Notes: generated by a model from the sequence alone, not told the origin. Shown: positions 45,666 through 54,122, counted from the first letter of the stretch. The stretch is 55,916 nucleotides of DNA from Acidobacteriaceae bacterium (GCA_903642225.1 CAHJWI010000030.1:1-55916); one strand, 5' to 3'. Made by a program: numbers and translations.

Positions 45666-45760
45666 GGCGCTATGCTAACAAGCATCCGCCGTATGCCAGA
45701 CATCCGGTGATTGTGAAGCGGCGCTCCACAACTACGTATTGATTTTCAAAAAAGGCACCC

Positions 45761-45970
45761 ATGGCTCAATCTAAAAGCGTCGTTCTCTCCCTCGTCCTGA
45801 CCTTCTTCTTCGGCCCCTTCGGCATGCTCTACAGCACCGTCATCGGCGGCATCATCATGCTCGTGCTCTACGTCGCCATCGGCATCCCAACCCTCGGCTG
45901 GGGCCTCGCCGTCCTGCATCCCATCGCCATGATCTGGGGAGCCATAGCCGCCAGCCGCTCCCGCGCCTGA
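45761..45970 (+). CDS. Small two-helix membrane protein
   Basis: A 69-residue protein with an AAAAAAGG site before the ATG. It is mostly two hydrophobic hairpin segments: VVLSLVLTFFFGPFGMLY then IGGIIMLVLYVAIG, followed by WGLAVLHPIAMIWGAIAAS. The FFGPFGMLYS motif and the PIAMIWGAIA end resemble small membrane proteins found widely with TM2-like or immunity-type domains. Function unknown. A stretch of short hairpin repeats follows it. Confidence 0.72.
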   Translation: MAQSKSVVLSLVLTFFFGPFGMLYSTVIGGIIMLVLYVAIGIPTLGWGLAVLHPIAMIWGAIAASRSRA

Positions 45971-46026
45971 CGCTCAGCGTAACCCCAGCGTCCAAGCACA
46001 TAATCCCAGCCGGAGCCTGATCTTCA

Positions 46027-46105
46027 GGGCCAAAGGCCCGCCGCATAACAGCCTGGCCCGAAGGCCCAGGTAAACGTCTCAACGGAATCTCAGCGCTGAA
46101 GGCGC
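46027..46105. repeat. Cluster of three mini-hairpins
   Basis: Three short inverted repeats lie within 80 bases in the gap after the small membrane protein gene: GGGCCAAAGGCCC (46027-46039), CCTGGCCCGAAGGCCCAGG (46052-46070, imperfect) and GCGCTGAAGGCGC (46093-46105). All share purine-rich AA loops. They look like REP-type intergenic elements. Confidence 0.6.
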
Positions 46106-46152
46106 GACGCAACCCCGCCATCACATCGTCGAGCGAACCCGCCAACCTCACC

Positions 46153-46437
46153 TTACCGCTTCGCCTTCCGTCGCTTCTCCAGCCGGCTCCAGTACTGGAA
46201 CGGATCCATGTACAACTCCGCATCCAGTTCCGCCGCCCGCGCCTGCACCCGCGCCTGCGCATCCAGCACCGCCCTGTTGTAAATTGCCGGCCCAATCTCC
46301 TCCAGAATGTAGTTCAACAGGTTCGTCGCAGGCAGAGCGCCAAGTTCCTCCTGCAACTCCTCCTGAAAGTACCGCTGCAGCGACGCCGTAGCATCCTTGC
46401 GCGCCAAGTCCGACAACTCCACTGCCATCCCGCTCAC
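46153..46437 (-). CDS. DUF2164 family protein
   Basis: A 94-residue protein matching DUF2164: LQRYFQEELQEELGALPATNLLNYILEEIGPAIYNRAVLDAQ is the signature stretch. The C-terminal 25 residues are basic (SRLEKRRKAKR). The family is cytoplasmic, helical and of unknown function. It lies upstream of an inter-gene gap on the minus strand and may be co-transcribed with the gapA gene, which is 75 bases further upstream on the same strand. Confidence 0.85.
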   Translation of the reverse strand: MSGMAVELSDLARKDATASLQRYFQEELQEELGALPATNLLNYILEEIGPAIYNRAVLDAQARVQARAAELDAELYMDPFQYWSRLEKRRKAKR

Positions 46438-46512
46438 GGAACCTCCTTCAGCAACAGCAAAGGCCAGCAGCGAACCAGCTGCTTGCCTTCATCCTTACGA
46501 CCCCCAAAGGAC

Positions 46513-47523
46513 CTAGAGCCCCTTCTCCACCAGAAACAAAATCATATCCTTCACCCGCGAGCTGTACCCCCACTCGTTGTCGTACCAGCTGATCACCTTG
46601 CCGGTCTTGTCCCCAACAACCTTGGTCAGCTTGCTATCCACAATCGACGAGTGCGCATCCCCCTTGAAGTCGGACGACACCAGCTCCTCCGTCGTGTACC
46701 CCAGGTATCCCTTCAGTGGACCCTCTTCCGAAGCCTTCTTCAGCGCCTCGTTCACGGCCCCGACTGTAATCGGCTTCTCCGTCACAAACGTCAGATCGAC
46801 CACGGATACATTCGGCGTCGGCACCCGCATGGAGAAACCGTCGAGCTTGCCATCCATCTCCGGAATTACCAGCCGCAACGCCTTTGCTGCGCCCGTCGAC
46901 GACGGAATCATGCTCAGCGCCGCTGCCCGTGCGCGCCGCAGGTCTTTGTGCGGAAAGTCCAGGATCACCTGGTCGTTCGTATAGCTGTGGATCGTCGTCA
47001 TAATGCCGCTTGCAATGCCGAACGTGTCGTTCAACACCTTCACCACCGGTGCCAGACCATTCGTCGTGCAGCTCGCATTGCTCAACACGTGATGCTTCGC
47101 GGCGTCATACTTGTCGTCGTTCACACCCAGCACAATGGTTACGTCTTCATTGGTCGCGGGCGCGCTGATGATCACCTTTTTCACCGTCGCGCCCAGGTGT
47201 GCCTTGGCCTTTATCGCATCCGTAAAGTGGCCGGTGCTCTCCACAACAACCTGCGCACCCACCTCTGCCCACGGCAGCTTGGCCGGGTCGCGCTCCGCAA
47301 ACACTTTGATCTTCTCGCCGTCCACTGAGATGAAGTCCTCACCCGCAACCACATCGTTCTTCAGGTTGCCCAGAATCGAGTCGTACTTTAGCAGGTGCGC
47401 CAGCGTCGCCGGGCTGGTCAGGTCGTTCACCGCCACAATGTCAATGTCAGGGTTCCCCAGAGCCGTGCGAAACACATTCCGGCCAATGCGGCCGAAGCCG
47501 TTGATGCCTACCTTTACTGCCAT
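46513..47523 (-). CDS. gap: Glyceraldehyde-3-phosphate dehydrogenase, type I
   Basis: Glycolytic GAPDH of 336 residues from the ATG at 47523 ([20 protein letters not shown]); the frame continues upstream but without similarity. The catalytic Cys152 lies in [12 protein letters not shown] and the His is in the HSYTNDQ region. The AVNDLT segment, with an Asp in the nucleotide-binding fold, fits NAD+ use. The C-terminus [16 protein letters not shown] is standard. A GAAGGGAAGT site precedes the start. No pgk or tpi lies adjacent. Confidence 0.97.
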   Translation of the reverse strand: MAVKVGINGFGRIGRNVFRTALGNPDIDIVAVNDLTSPATLAHLLKYDSILGNLKNDVVAGEDFISVDGEKIKVFAERDPAKLPWAEVGAQVVVESTGHFTDAIKAKAHLGATVKKVIISAPATNEDVTIVLGVNDDKYDAAKHHVLSNASCTTNGLAPVVKVLNDTFGIASGIMTTIHSYTNDQVILDFPHKDLRRARAAALSMIPSSTGAAKALRLVIPEMDGKLDGFSMRVPTPNVSVVDLTFVTEKPITVGAVNEALKKASEEGPLKGYLGYTTEELVSSDFKGDAHSSIVDSKLTKVVGDKTGKVISWYDNEWGYSSRVKDMILFLVEKGL

Positions 47524-47756
47524 AACAGTGTCACTTCCCTTCCTCAGGTACACGCCGGTCTGCCCAAAGCGCATAGGTTTCAGTGTAGCCCGTTCGGCCA
47601 AATGCCCGCCCGCGTACATTGCACCATTCTGCGGGCATCCGTGCCTGTATGCTACAAGTCATCAGGCAGGTGCAGCGGCCCGGCACTCCAGTCCAGCGCA
47701 CAGCCACATATCTCGATCCACAGAAGCAGATCTATGCGCAAAGGATGCGCAACACG

Positions 47757-48689
47757 ATGAGACGACGCAGCAAACGCGGCCCCAACAATAGCGAGGCCAC
47801 CGGCAAAATTGGCCAGGAAATCCCCACCGATCAGCCTGCGGCACTCCGCCCCTCGTACCCCGAAGCGAATCGGTCCAAAGCATCATCCCCACCGGAGCAT
47901 CCCGTCGAGACGCCGTCGGAAACACAGGCCGACGAGCCGGAAGACACAGTGCCCGGCGACATCGTGCTTGAGACGCAGCCCGATCAGCTTTCCACGCCAC
48001 CCGCCGAGCCCCAGCCTATCCACCAGCAGCCCGGCGAAAAGCCCGCACCCAAGGGTTTCGTCGTCCTCGCCATCGGCCTTCCCGGCTCCGGCAAGACCAC
48101 CTGGTACAAGCGCCGCGGTGTCACACCGCTCTCATCCGACCTGCTCCGCACCATCCTCTTTGACGACATCACAGACCAGCGCTACAGCGGCCTCGTCTTC
48201 TCCACCCTCCGCTCGCTGCTCCGCGCCCGTCTCATCGCCAAAATGCCCTGGAACTACGTCGACGCCACCAACCTCTCTGCCCACGAGCGCCGCCAGTGGA
48301 TCAAAATGGCCAAGAGCTTCGGCTACGAGGCACAGGCCGTCTTCTTCGACGTCCCCCTCTCCGTCTGCCTTGAGCGCAACAGCAAGCGCGAGCGCCGCGT
48401 CGCCGATGACGTCATGGAAAAGATGAGCGAGCGCCTGCGTGCGCCATCCTTCCGTGAAGGCTTCTCCAAAATCACCGTCGTCCGCGTCAAAGGCCAGCCT
48501 GGCAGCACCGCACCATCCGGCATCGCCGAACCCACACCCGAGGCCTTCAACACCCCCGTCGCACCCGAACCCGAGTCCGACAACACCCCCGATCTCGACG
48601 AGCCGACCACCACCCTCGATGAACCCACCGGCGCCTTTTCCGACGCGCCGGATGGTTCGACACAAGACCAGCCCGACACCTTCGAATAG
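47757..48689 (+). CDS. P-loop kinase-like ATP-binding protein with disordered flanks
   Basis: A 310-residue protein. An N-terminal region of about 95 residues, rich in P, E, S and T, is followed by Walker A GLPGSGKTTW (107-116) and a kinase-like domain: SSDLLRTILFDDITDQRYSG, VDATNLSAHERRQWIKMAKSFG, and FFDVPLSVCLERNSKRERRVADDV with a lid-like arginine cluster. This resembles the Pnkp/zeta-toxin/chloramphenicol phosphotransferase-like AAA_33 group. The C-terminal 65 residues are acidic and threonine/proline-rich. The start ATG at 47757 follows AAGGA. The ABC ATPase gene starts two bases after the stop. The substrate is unknown. Confidence 0.78.
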   Translation: MRRRSKRGPNNSEATGKIGQEIPTDQPAALRPSYPEANRSKASSPPEHPVETPSETQADEPEDTVPGDIVLETQPDQLSTPPAEPQPIHQQPGEKPAPKGFVVLAIGLPGSGKTTWYKRRGVTPLSSDLLRTILFDDITDQRYSGLVFSTLRSLLRARLIAKMPWNYVDATNLSAHERRQWIKMAKSFGYEAQAVFFDVPLSVCLERNSKRERRVADDVMEKMSERLRAPSFREGFSKITVVRVKGQPGSTAPSGIAEPTPEAFNTPVAPEPESDNTPDLDEPTTTLDEPTGAFSDAPDGSTQDQPDTFE

Positions 48690-48691
48690 CG

Positions 48692-49462
48692 ATGGCACCC
48701 ACCGGCGGCGTTGAGTTTGCACACGTAAGCTTCACGCCGCCAGGTGCGGACCACCCCATCCTCGGCGACATCTCCCTCCAGCTTGAATCCGGCACCACCA
48801 CCGCCCTCCTTGGCCGCTCCGGCTCCGGCAAAACCACCGTCCTCCGCACCGTCAACGGCCTCGTCCTGCCCACCGGCGGCACCGTCACCGTTAACGGCGC
48901 GCAGGTTGGCCGCGACTCCTCCCCGCAGCAGCTGCGCGACCTCCGCCACGCCATCGGCTACGTCATCCAGGAAACCGGCCTCTACCCCCACATGACGATC
49001 GAGCGCAACGTCGCTCTCCCGCTGGAACTGGCCGGCAAACCTGTAGCTGAACGTGAAACCCGCGCACACGAACTCCTCACCAGCGCCGGCCTCGACCCGG
49101 CCACCTTCGCACCACGCCACCCGCACGAACTCTCCGGCGGCCAGCGCCAGCGCGTCGGCCTCGCCCGTGCCCTCGCCAATGATCCCACCCTGCTCCTTCT
49201 CGACGAGCCCTTCGGTGCGCTCGACCCCCTCACCCGCGCAGAGATGCAGACCATGCTCCGCGACCTGCTCGCCCGCCTCGGCAAAACCACCATCATTGTC
49301 ACCCACGATCTGCAAGAGGCTATCTTCCTCGCCCACCGCGTCCTCTTCATCGACAAGGGCCAGGTCGTGGCCGATCTCCCGTCCAAAGACGTCCTCCACT
49401 CCCCCATCCCTGCCGTCGCCGAATACGTCCGAGCCGTCAACCGCTTCGAGCCCGCCGCCTGA
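48692..49462 (+). CDS. Osmoprotectant-type ABC transporter ATPase
   Basis: A 256-residue ATPase with LLGRSGSGKTTVLRTVNGL (Walker A), LSGGQRQRVGLARALANDP (signature) and LLLDEPFGALDPLTRAEM (Walker B), in the OpuCA/ProV branch; the pairing with an OpuCB-type permease and OpuCC-type binding protein supports the class. It lacks the C-terminal CBS domains that sense ionic strength in OpuA/OpuCA, stopping just after the ATPase core. It follows the kinase-like gene by two bases. A 121-base gap with a repeat separates it from the permease gene. Confidence 0.92.
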   Translation: MAPTGGVEFAHVSFTPPGADHPILGDISLQLESGTTTALLGRSGSGKTTVLRTVNGLVLPTGGTVTVNGAQVGRDSSPQQLRDLRHAIGYVIQETGLYPHMTIERNVALPLELAGKPVAERETRAHELLTSAGLDPATFAPRHPHELSGGQRQRVGLARALANDPTLLLLDEPFGALDPLTRAEMQTMLRDLLARLGKTTIIVTHDLQEAIFLAHRVLFIDKGQVVADLPSKDVLHSPIPAVAEYVRAVNRFEPAA

Positions 49463-49505
49463 TCATGCCTGCAAGCAAAGAAATCCCGTCTGCCAGCCAC
49501 ACCCC

Positions 49506-49560
49506 TGTCATTCCGACCGGAGCGAAGCGAAGTAGAGGAACCTCCTTTTCCTTCGCTGGC
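49506..49560 (+). repeat. Interspersed repeat, copy 1 (between transporter ATPase and permease)
   Basis: The segment beginning TGTCATTCCGACCGGAGCGA and continuing with AGCGAAGTAGAGGAAC lies between the ATPase and permease genes. A diverged copy (TGTCCTTTCGGCCGAAGCGA then AGCCAAGTGGAGAAAC) begins at 50240 in the same operon. The pair reads as an interspersed element of the kind repeated around such genomes. It has internal self-complementarity. Confidence 0.65.
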
Positions 49561-49583
49561 TCGCGCAAAACCGCAGGCCAGCC

Positions 49584-50213
49584 ATGATCCCTTTCCTCCA
49601 CCAGCACGGCTACGAACTCGCCCGCCTCACCTTTGAAACTCTCTGGCTCACCGGCTGGTCCGTGCTCCTCGCCACCCTCATCGCGCTCCCCACCGGCATC
49701 TGGCTCACCCGCCACGAGCGCTGGGCACGACCCATCATCGGCATCACCAACATCGTCCAGACCATCCCATCCCTCGCCCTCTTCGGCCTCCTCCTGCCCG
49801 TCCCATGGCTCGGCGACAGGGCAGCCCGCCTCGCGATCCTGGCTCTCACCGGCTACGCCCTGCTCCCTATCCTGCGCAACACCTACACCGGCATTCGCAG
49901 CATCGAACCAGCACTCATTGACGTCAGCAACGCCCTCGGCATGAGCAACATGCAAAGGCTCTTTAAAGTAGAACTTCCACTCTCTGCAAGCATCATCCTC
50001 GCCGGCCTCCGCACCGCTACCGTCACCTCCGTCGGTGTCGCCACCATCGCCGCCGCCATCGGCGCAGGCGGCCTCGGCGAGTTCATCTTCCGCGGCGTCG
50101 CCTCCGTCGACAACCGCTTCGTCCTCGCAGGTGCCATCCCCGCTGCCCTGCTGGCCCTCGCGCTCGACGCCCTCCTCGGCCTCCTCGAACATCGCCTCAC
50201 CGTCCGCACATGA
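49584..50213 (+). CDS. Osmoprotectant-type ABC transporter permease
   Basis: A 209-residue inner-membrane permease with about five hydrophobic segments, in the OpuCB/ProW-like branch: GITNIVQTIPSLALFGLLLP is the family signature and the coupling-loop motif is IEPALIDVSNALGMSNMQRLFKVELP. Only one permease gene is present, implying a homodimer. Its end overlaps the binding-protein frame by four bases at 50210-50213, though the true binding-protein start may be at 50309. Confidence 0.92.
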   Translation: MIPFLHQHGYELARLTFETLWLTGWSVLLATLIALPTGIWLTRHERWARPIIGITNIVQTIPSLALFGLLLPVPWLGDRAARLAILALTGYALLPILRNTYTGIRSIEPALIDVSNALGMSNMQRLFKVELPLSASIILAGLRTATVTSVGVATIAAAIGAGGLGEFIFRGVASVDNRFVLAGAIPAALLALALDALLGLLEHRLTVRT

Positions 50214-50239
50214 CCCCGCCGATCCCCTCCACCACACAC

Positions 50240-50295
50240 TGTCCTTTCGGCCGAAGCGAAGCCAAGTGGAGAAACTCGGTTCTCTCCCCGCTCAG
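50240..50295 (+). repeat. Interspersed repeat, copy 2 (inside the apparent N-terminus of the binding-protein gene)
   Basis: This copy is like the one at 49506 but with several changes. It falls in the open frame upstream of the lipoprotein signal of the next gene and would be translated as part of that frame. This makes an internal start the more likely one. Confidence 0.6.
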
Positions 50296-50308
50296 CAAAG
50301 GTCGCAGT

Positions 50309-51187
50309 GTGCCCCATGTCCGGATCTTCGGACATGGATTCCTCATCCTCTTCCTCCTTACCCTCACCTCCTGCGACGCCCCTCACGGCTCCCGCATCGT
50401 CGTCGGCTGCAAAAACTTCACCGAACAGGTCCTCCTTGGCGAACTCCTCGCCCAGCAAATCGAATCTCACGGCGAAAAGGTGGACCGCCGCTTCTACCTC
50501 GCCGGCAGCTACATCGCCCACCAGGCTCTTCTCTCGGGCCGCATCGACACATACGTCGAGTACACCGGCACCGCCCTCAGTTCCATCCTCAAACAGCCCG
50601 TCGACCACGACCCCACCCGCGTCCTTGCCACCATCACCCGCCTCTACGCGCCGCTCGGCGTCACCGTCGAGCCCTCCCTCGGCTTCCAGAACACCTTCGC
50701 CATGGTTATGCGCCAACAGGACGCCGCCGGCATCCAGACCCTCACCCAACTCGCCGCCACCGCCCCCACACTTCGCCTCGGCGTCGGCTACGAGTTCGAG
50801 GATCGCCCCGACGGCCTGCACGGCATGGAATCCACCTACCACCTCCGCTTCTCCGGCGAGCCCCGCATCATGGACCTCGGCCTCCTCTACCGCTCCATCG
50901 CCTCCAACCAGGTCGACATCGTCGCCGGCAACTCCACCGACGGCGCTATCCCTACCCTCCACCTCAAAGTCCTCCAGGACGACCTTCACTACTTCCCGCC
51001 CTACGAGGCCGTCCCCCTCGTCCGAACTGACACCCTCCGGCAGCATCCCGCCGTCGCCCAGGCCGTCAAAGATCTCGCCAACACCATCACCGAAGCAGAC
51101 ATGCAGACCATGAACCACGCCGTCGAAGGCGACCACCGCGACCCCGCCGACGTCATCCACGACTTCCGCCAGCGCAAACACCTTTGA
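50309..51187 (+). CDS. Osmoprotectant-binding lipoprotein (OpuAC/OpuCC-like)
   Basis: The binding protein, 292 residues from a GTG at 50309. The N-terminus is a lipoprotein signal (GHGFLILFLLTLTSC, lipobox L-T-S-C). Then comes the OpuAC domain: VGCKNFTEQVLLGELLAQQIE at the start, YVEYTGTALSSIL, FAMVMRQQDA, and the C-terminal VAGNSTDGAIPTLHLKVLQDD. The open frame starts at 50210 (overlapping the permease gene), but the extra 33 residues fall in an interspersed repeat and would separate the start from the lipoprotein signal, so 50309 is preferred. The ligand is probably a quaternary amine such as glycine betaine, carnitine or choline; not certain. Confidence 0.88.
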   Translation: MPHVRIFGHGFLILFLLTLTSCDAPHGSRIVVGCKNFTEQVLLGELLAQQIESHGEKVDRRFYLAGSYIAHQALLSGRIDTYVEYTGTALSSILKQPVDHDPTRVLATITRLYAPLGVTVEPSLGFQNTFAMVMRQQDAAGIQTLTQLAATAPTLRLGVGYEFEDRPDGLHGMESTYHLRFSGEPRIMDLGLLYRSIASNQVDIVAGNSTDGAIPTLHLKVLQDDLHYFPPYEAVPLVRTDTLRQHPAVAQAVKDLANTITEADMQTMNHAVEGDHRDPADVIHDFRQRKHL

Positions 51188-51250
51188 TTTCCCACCTTAT
51201 TCGGCAAACTTCAGGGTGCCCCACCTTCGCAAAGCTAAGGTGGGATCTAC
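51188..51250. repeat. Interspersed GGGTGCCCCA-type repeat
   Basis: The gap between the binding-protein gene and the DUF3224 gene holds CCCACCTTATTCGGCAAACT and GGGTGCCCCACCTTCGCAAA, then GCTAAGGTGGGAT. It forms a stem (CCCACCTT with AAGGTGGG). Related sequences occur at 54092, 54703 and 54852. Confidence 0.6.
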
Positions 51251-51276
51251 CACTATCAACTGCTATCGTCAATCGC

Positions 51277-51747
51277 ATGCGCATCGCACTCGTCGCTGCC
51301 GTCCTCTGCGCCACCGCCTCCGCCCAAGGTTCTAAAGGATCCCTCATGCATGCCACCGGCACCTTCAACGTCAAAGTCCTCCCAGCCGACCCCTCCGACA
51401 TCGCCAAAGCCGCCGACACCGGCCGCATGACCATCGACAAAACCTGGACCGGCGCCCTTACCGGCACCAGCAAAGGCGAAATGCTCACCGGCATCACCAC
51501 AGAAAACGCCTCCATGGCCTACGTCGCCATGGAACGCTTCACCGGCACGGTCGACGGCCACGCCGGTACCTTCCTCTTCAGCCACACCGCCGAGATGCTC
51601 AACAACGCGCCCACAAAGTTCGACGTCACCATCGTCCCCGGCTCCGGTACCGCCGCGCTCAAGGGGCTTACCGGCAAGCTCGCCATCACCATCGCAGACA
51701 AGGTCCACACCTACGATCTCGCCTACGAGCTGACTACGCAGCAATAG
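51277..51747 (+). CDS. Exported DUF3224 protein
   Basis: A 156-residue protein with a short signal peptide (MRIALVAAVLCATASAQ). The rest matches DUF3224, a beta-barrel fold of unknown ligand: HATGTFNVKVLPADP, MTIDKTWTGALTGTSKGEML, and GTAALKGLTGKLAITIADKVH. The ATG at 51277 is preferred over the longer frame because the signal peptide begins there. Most DUF3224 proteins lack a signal, so export here is a variation. Confidence 0.85.
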   Translation: MRIALVAAVLCATASAQGSKGSLMHATGTFNVKVLPADPSDIAKAADTGRMTIDKTWTGALTGTSKGEMLTGITTENASMAYVAMERFTGTVDGHAGTFLFSHTAEMLNNAPTKFDVTIVPGSGTAALKGLTGKLAITIADKVHTYDLAYELTTQQ

Positions 51748-51813
51748 GCCGCCCGCGCGCATCTCATCCCTGAACGCGATCCACGTCGATCGCAGGAAGC
51801 GGAGAGACCCACC

Positions 51814-52320
51814 ATGTCTGAAAAGAATTACACCGGCTCTGAAGGCATCCAGAAGATCCAGGAACTGATCAAGGACGCCCACATCGCCATGCTCACCACC
51901 ATCACGGCAGAAGGCACGCTCCACGCCCGCCCCATGGCCCTGCCAGACAGCCCCTTCGACGGCACCCTATGGTTCATCACCCGCAACGACAGCGGCAAGA
52001 CCGATGAGATTCGCCACGACAGCCAGGTTATGGTCAGCTTTGCCGAGCCCAAGGACGGCAAGTTCATCGCCCTCTCCGGCCGGGCCGCCCTCGTCCATGA
52101 CCGTTCCCTCATTCACGACCACTGGACGCCCATGGCAAAGGCCTGGTTCCCCCAGGGCGAAGACGACCCAGCTGTCACACTTCTGCAAATCCATATCGAC
52201 AGCGCCGAGTACTGGGAAGCCAGCAGCAGCAAACTCGTCCGCTTCACCAAATTAGCTCTCGCCAGCGTCACAGGTGCAGAGAAAACCAGCGTCGGCGACT
52301 CCGGCCACATCAGCGTCTAG
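51814..52320 (+). CDS. Pyridoxamine 5'-phosphate oxidase-fold protein (general stress 26-like)
   Basis: A 168-residue protein of the split-barrel flavin-binding group. HIAMLTTITAEGTLHARPMA, LWFITRNDSGKTDEI and the DPAVTLLQIHIDSAEYWEASSS C-terminal block are typical of the GSP26/YdaG-type family, which binds FMN or FAD and is linked to stress in other bacteria. It lacks the residues for a true PdxH. AGGAAGCGGAGAG precedes the ATG. Confidence 0.89.
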   Translation: MSEKNYTGSEGIQKIQELIKDAHIAMLTTITAEGTLHARPMALPDSPFDGTLWFITRNDSGKTDEIRHDSQVMVSFAEPKDGKFIALSGRAALVHDRSLIHDHWTPMAKAWFPQGEDDPAVTLLQIHIDSAEYWEASSSKLVRFTKLALASVTGAEKTSVGDSGHISV

Positions 52321-52341
52321 CACCAACAGCAGGCGTTGCTC

Positions 52342-52995
52342 CTACCGAACGACGCCTGCCTCGCTAAAAGGCCAGTACACAAACGCCGCTTTGCCATAAA
52401 TGTAATGCCGCTCTACCGGCCCAAAATCCCGGCTGTCGTACGACACCGAGCGGTGATCCCCCATTACGAAAAAGTCACCTGCCGGCACCACCTCTTCCGG
52501 CTCAGACCGCTCGTCCGCATACCGCGCCGGTACATACCCCTCGGTTTGCTCCGCGCCATTCAAAAACACGCGCCCATGCGTAATGCGGATCGTATCTCCC
52601 GGCAGTCCGATCACCCGCTTGATGTAGCTGCGGCTCGGGTCGCGCGGATACTGAAACACCACCACATCCCCACGCCGAATGTTCCCCACACGGTACGCCA
52701 ATTTGTTGATGCACAACCGGTCCTGGTCCTGCAGCTCCGGAACCATGCTCGTACCCTCAACCCGCACCGGCTGGTACAGAAACAGGATGATAAACAACGA
52801 AACGATCCCTGCAACGCCCACATCCCGCAGCCACACCAGCGATCCCCGCAGCAGCGCAGATGAACCACCGCCCGTCGTAACAGCGGGCTGCGGTGTGGAC
52901 GGACTATCGTTGTCGGGCTGCACTGGCAATTGAACTCTCACTCTACTCAGACGCGCATTCGCCCGCAAGGTAAAGGCTTGCCACCCGTCTTCCAT
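52342..52995 (-). CDS. lepB: Signal peptidase I
   Basis: A 217-residue membrane serine peptidase (S26). A single membrane helix (VGVAGIVSLFIILFLY, about 59-74) precedes the catalytic Ser83 in EGTSMVPEL and the catalytic Lys126 in SYIKRVIGLPGD. Box E is GDHRSVSYDSRDFGPV. It removes signal peptides after Sec or Tat export. The N-terminal 50 residues before the helix vary; a GTG at 52941 is an alternative start. It is divergent from murQ. Confidence 0.95.
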   Translation of the reverse strand: MEDGWQAFTLRANARLSRVRVQLPVQPDNDSPSTPQPAVTTGGGSSALLRGSLVWLRDVGVAGIVSLFIILFLYQPVRVEGTSMVPELQDQDRLCINKLAYRVGNIRRGDVVVFQYPRDPSRSYIKRVIGLPGDTIRITHGRVFLNGAEQTEGYVPARYADERSEPEEVVPAGDFFVMGDHRSVSYDSRDFGPVERHYIYGKAAFVYWPFSEAGVVR

Positions 52996-53085
52996 GCCCC
53001 GCCACGATTCCCACCCACAAGCGACCTAGCTGCTTTAAACTACAATGTGAAAGCGAACCGTACGCGAACAAAAGGCGGTAATCTT

Positions 53086-54063
53086 GTGCCAGCAACTTTG
53101 ACAGAACCCCTGACAAACCGGCCCGTCGAGTCAAACGGGCACAGCAGCACCCCCATCGAGCTTCCAGGCCTCACCACAGAGCGTCATAACGAAGCGTCGG
53201 AAGGCTTCGATAAAAAATCCGCCCTTGAAATTGCCCGCATCATCAATGCCGAAGACGCAAAGGTCGCAGGTGCCGTCAAGAAGGCCCTGCCCGAGATTGC
53301 GCAGGTTATCGACGTCGTCGCCCGCTCCTTGCGAGACGGCGGCCGCCTCATCTACGTAGGCGCCGGCTCCTCCGGCCGTATCGCCGCACTCGACTCCTCG
53401 GAATGCCCGGCCACCTTCTCCACCCTTCCCGCACAGGTGCAATACATTATGTGCGGCGGCCCCAAGGCACTCGCCAGCGCGTCCGACGTCAACGAGGACT
53501 CGCCTGAAATGGGTCAGCGCGACATCGCCAAGCGCCGCCCCACCCGCAAAGACATCGTCATCGGCATCTCCGCCTCGGGCCGCACACCCTACGTCGTCGG
53601 CGCGGTGGAGTACGCCCGGGCCCGCGGCGCGAAAACGGCAGCCATCGTCTGCAACCGCGACACCGCCCTCGCCAACGCCGCAGACATCACCATCGTCGCG
53701 GAAGTCGGCCCGGAGGTCATCAGCGGCTCCACCCGCCTCAAGGCCTCCAGCGCGCAAAAGATGATCACCAACATGATCACCACCGGCGCCATGACCCGGC
53801 TCGGCTACGTCTACGACAACCTCATGGTCAACGTGCACATGAAGAACCACAAACTCGTCGAGCGCGGCATCAACGTGCTCATGCGTGTGACTGGTGTCGA
53901 CCGCGAGACTGCCATCCGCACCATCAAGTCGGCAGGCCGTTCCATTCCCACCGCCACCGTCATGCTCAAAGCCAACGTCGACAAGATGGAAGCCGTACGC
54001 CGCCTCCAAAAAGCCGACGGCAACGTCCGCCTCGCCATTGAAGACTCCCGCCTCGAACTCTAG
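53086..54063 (+). CDS. murQ: N-acetylmuramic acid 6-phosphate etherase
   Basis: MurQ cleaves the lactyl ether of MurNAc-6-phosphate to give GlcNAc-6-phosphate during cell-wall recycling. From the GTG at 53086 (GGCGG site upstream) the product is 325 residues. The SIS fold motif GAGSSGRIAALDSSECPATF, the GISASGRTPYV segment and the C-terminal NVHMKNHKLVERGINVLMRVTG are intact. The open frame begins earlier (52930) but would overlap lepB. Cell-wall recycling genes near it are limited to murA synthesis. Confidence 0.95.
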   Translation: MPATLTEPLTNRPVESNGHSSTPIELPGLTTERHNEASEGFDKKSALEIARIINAEDAKVAGAVKKALPEIAQVIDVVARSLRDGGRLIYVGAGSSGRIAALDSSECPATFSTLPAQVQYIMCGGPKALASASDVNEDSPEMGQRDIAKRRPTRKDIVIGISASGRTPYVVGAVEYARARGAKTAAIVCNRDTALANAADITIVAEVGPEVISGSTRLKASSAQKMITNMITTGAMTRLGYVYDNLMVNVHMKNHKLVERGINVLMRVTGVDRETAIRTIKSAGRSIPTATVMLKANVDKMEAVRRLQKADGNVRLAIEDSRLEL

Positions 54064-54091
54064 CTCCCTACCCTCTCGCACACGCAACATA

Positions 54092-54122
54092 CCCATCTTC
54101 GCAACACGAAGGTGGGTTTTCT
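54092..54122 (+). terminator. Terminator after murQ
   Basis: CCCATCTTCG and CGAAGGTGGG form a stem (one T-G wobble) with a short ACACA-like loop, then TTTTCTGT. It begins 29 bases after the murQ stop. It shares sequence with the interspersed GGGTGGG repeats. Confidence 0.8.

Noticed and set aside
49883..51181. A 432-codon minus-strand frame over the permease and binding-protein genes
   Set aside because: The plus-strand frame encodes a clear OpuAC protein and permease; the minus frame is a GC-bias shadow.
53041..53046. TACAAT before murQ as a -10 element
   Set aside because: No convincing -35 at the proper distance; kept out of the feature list.
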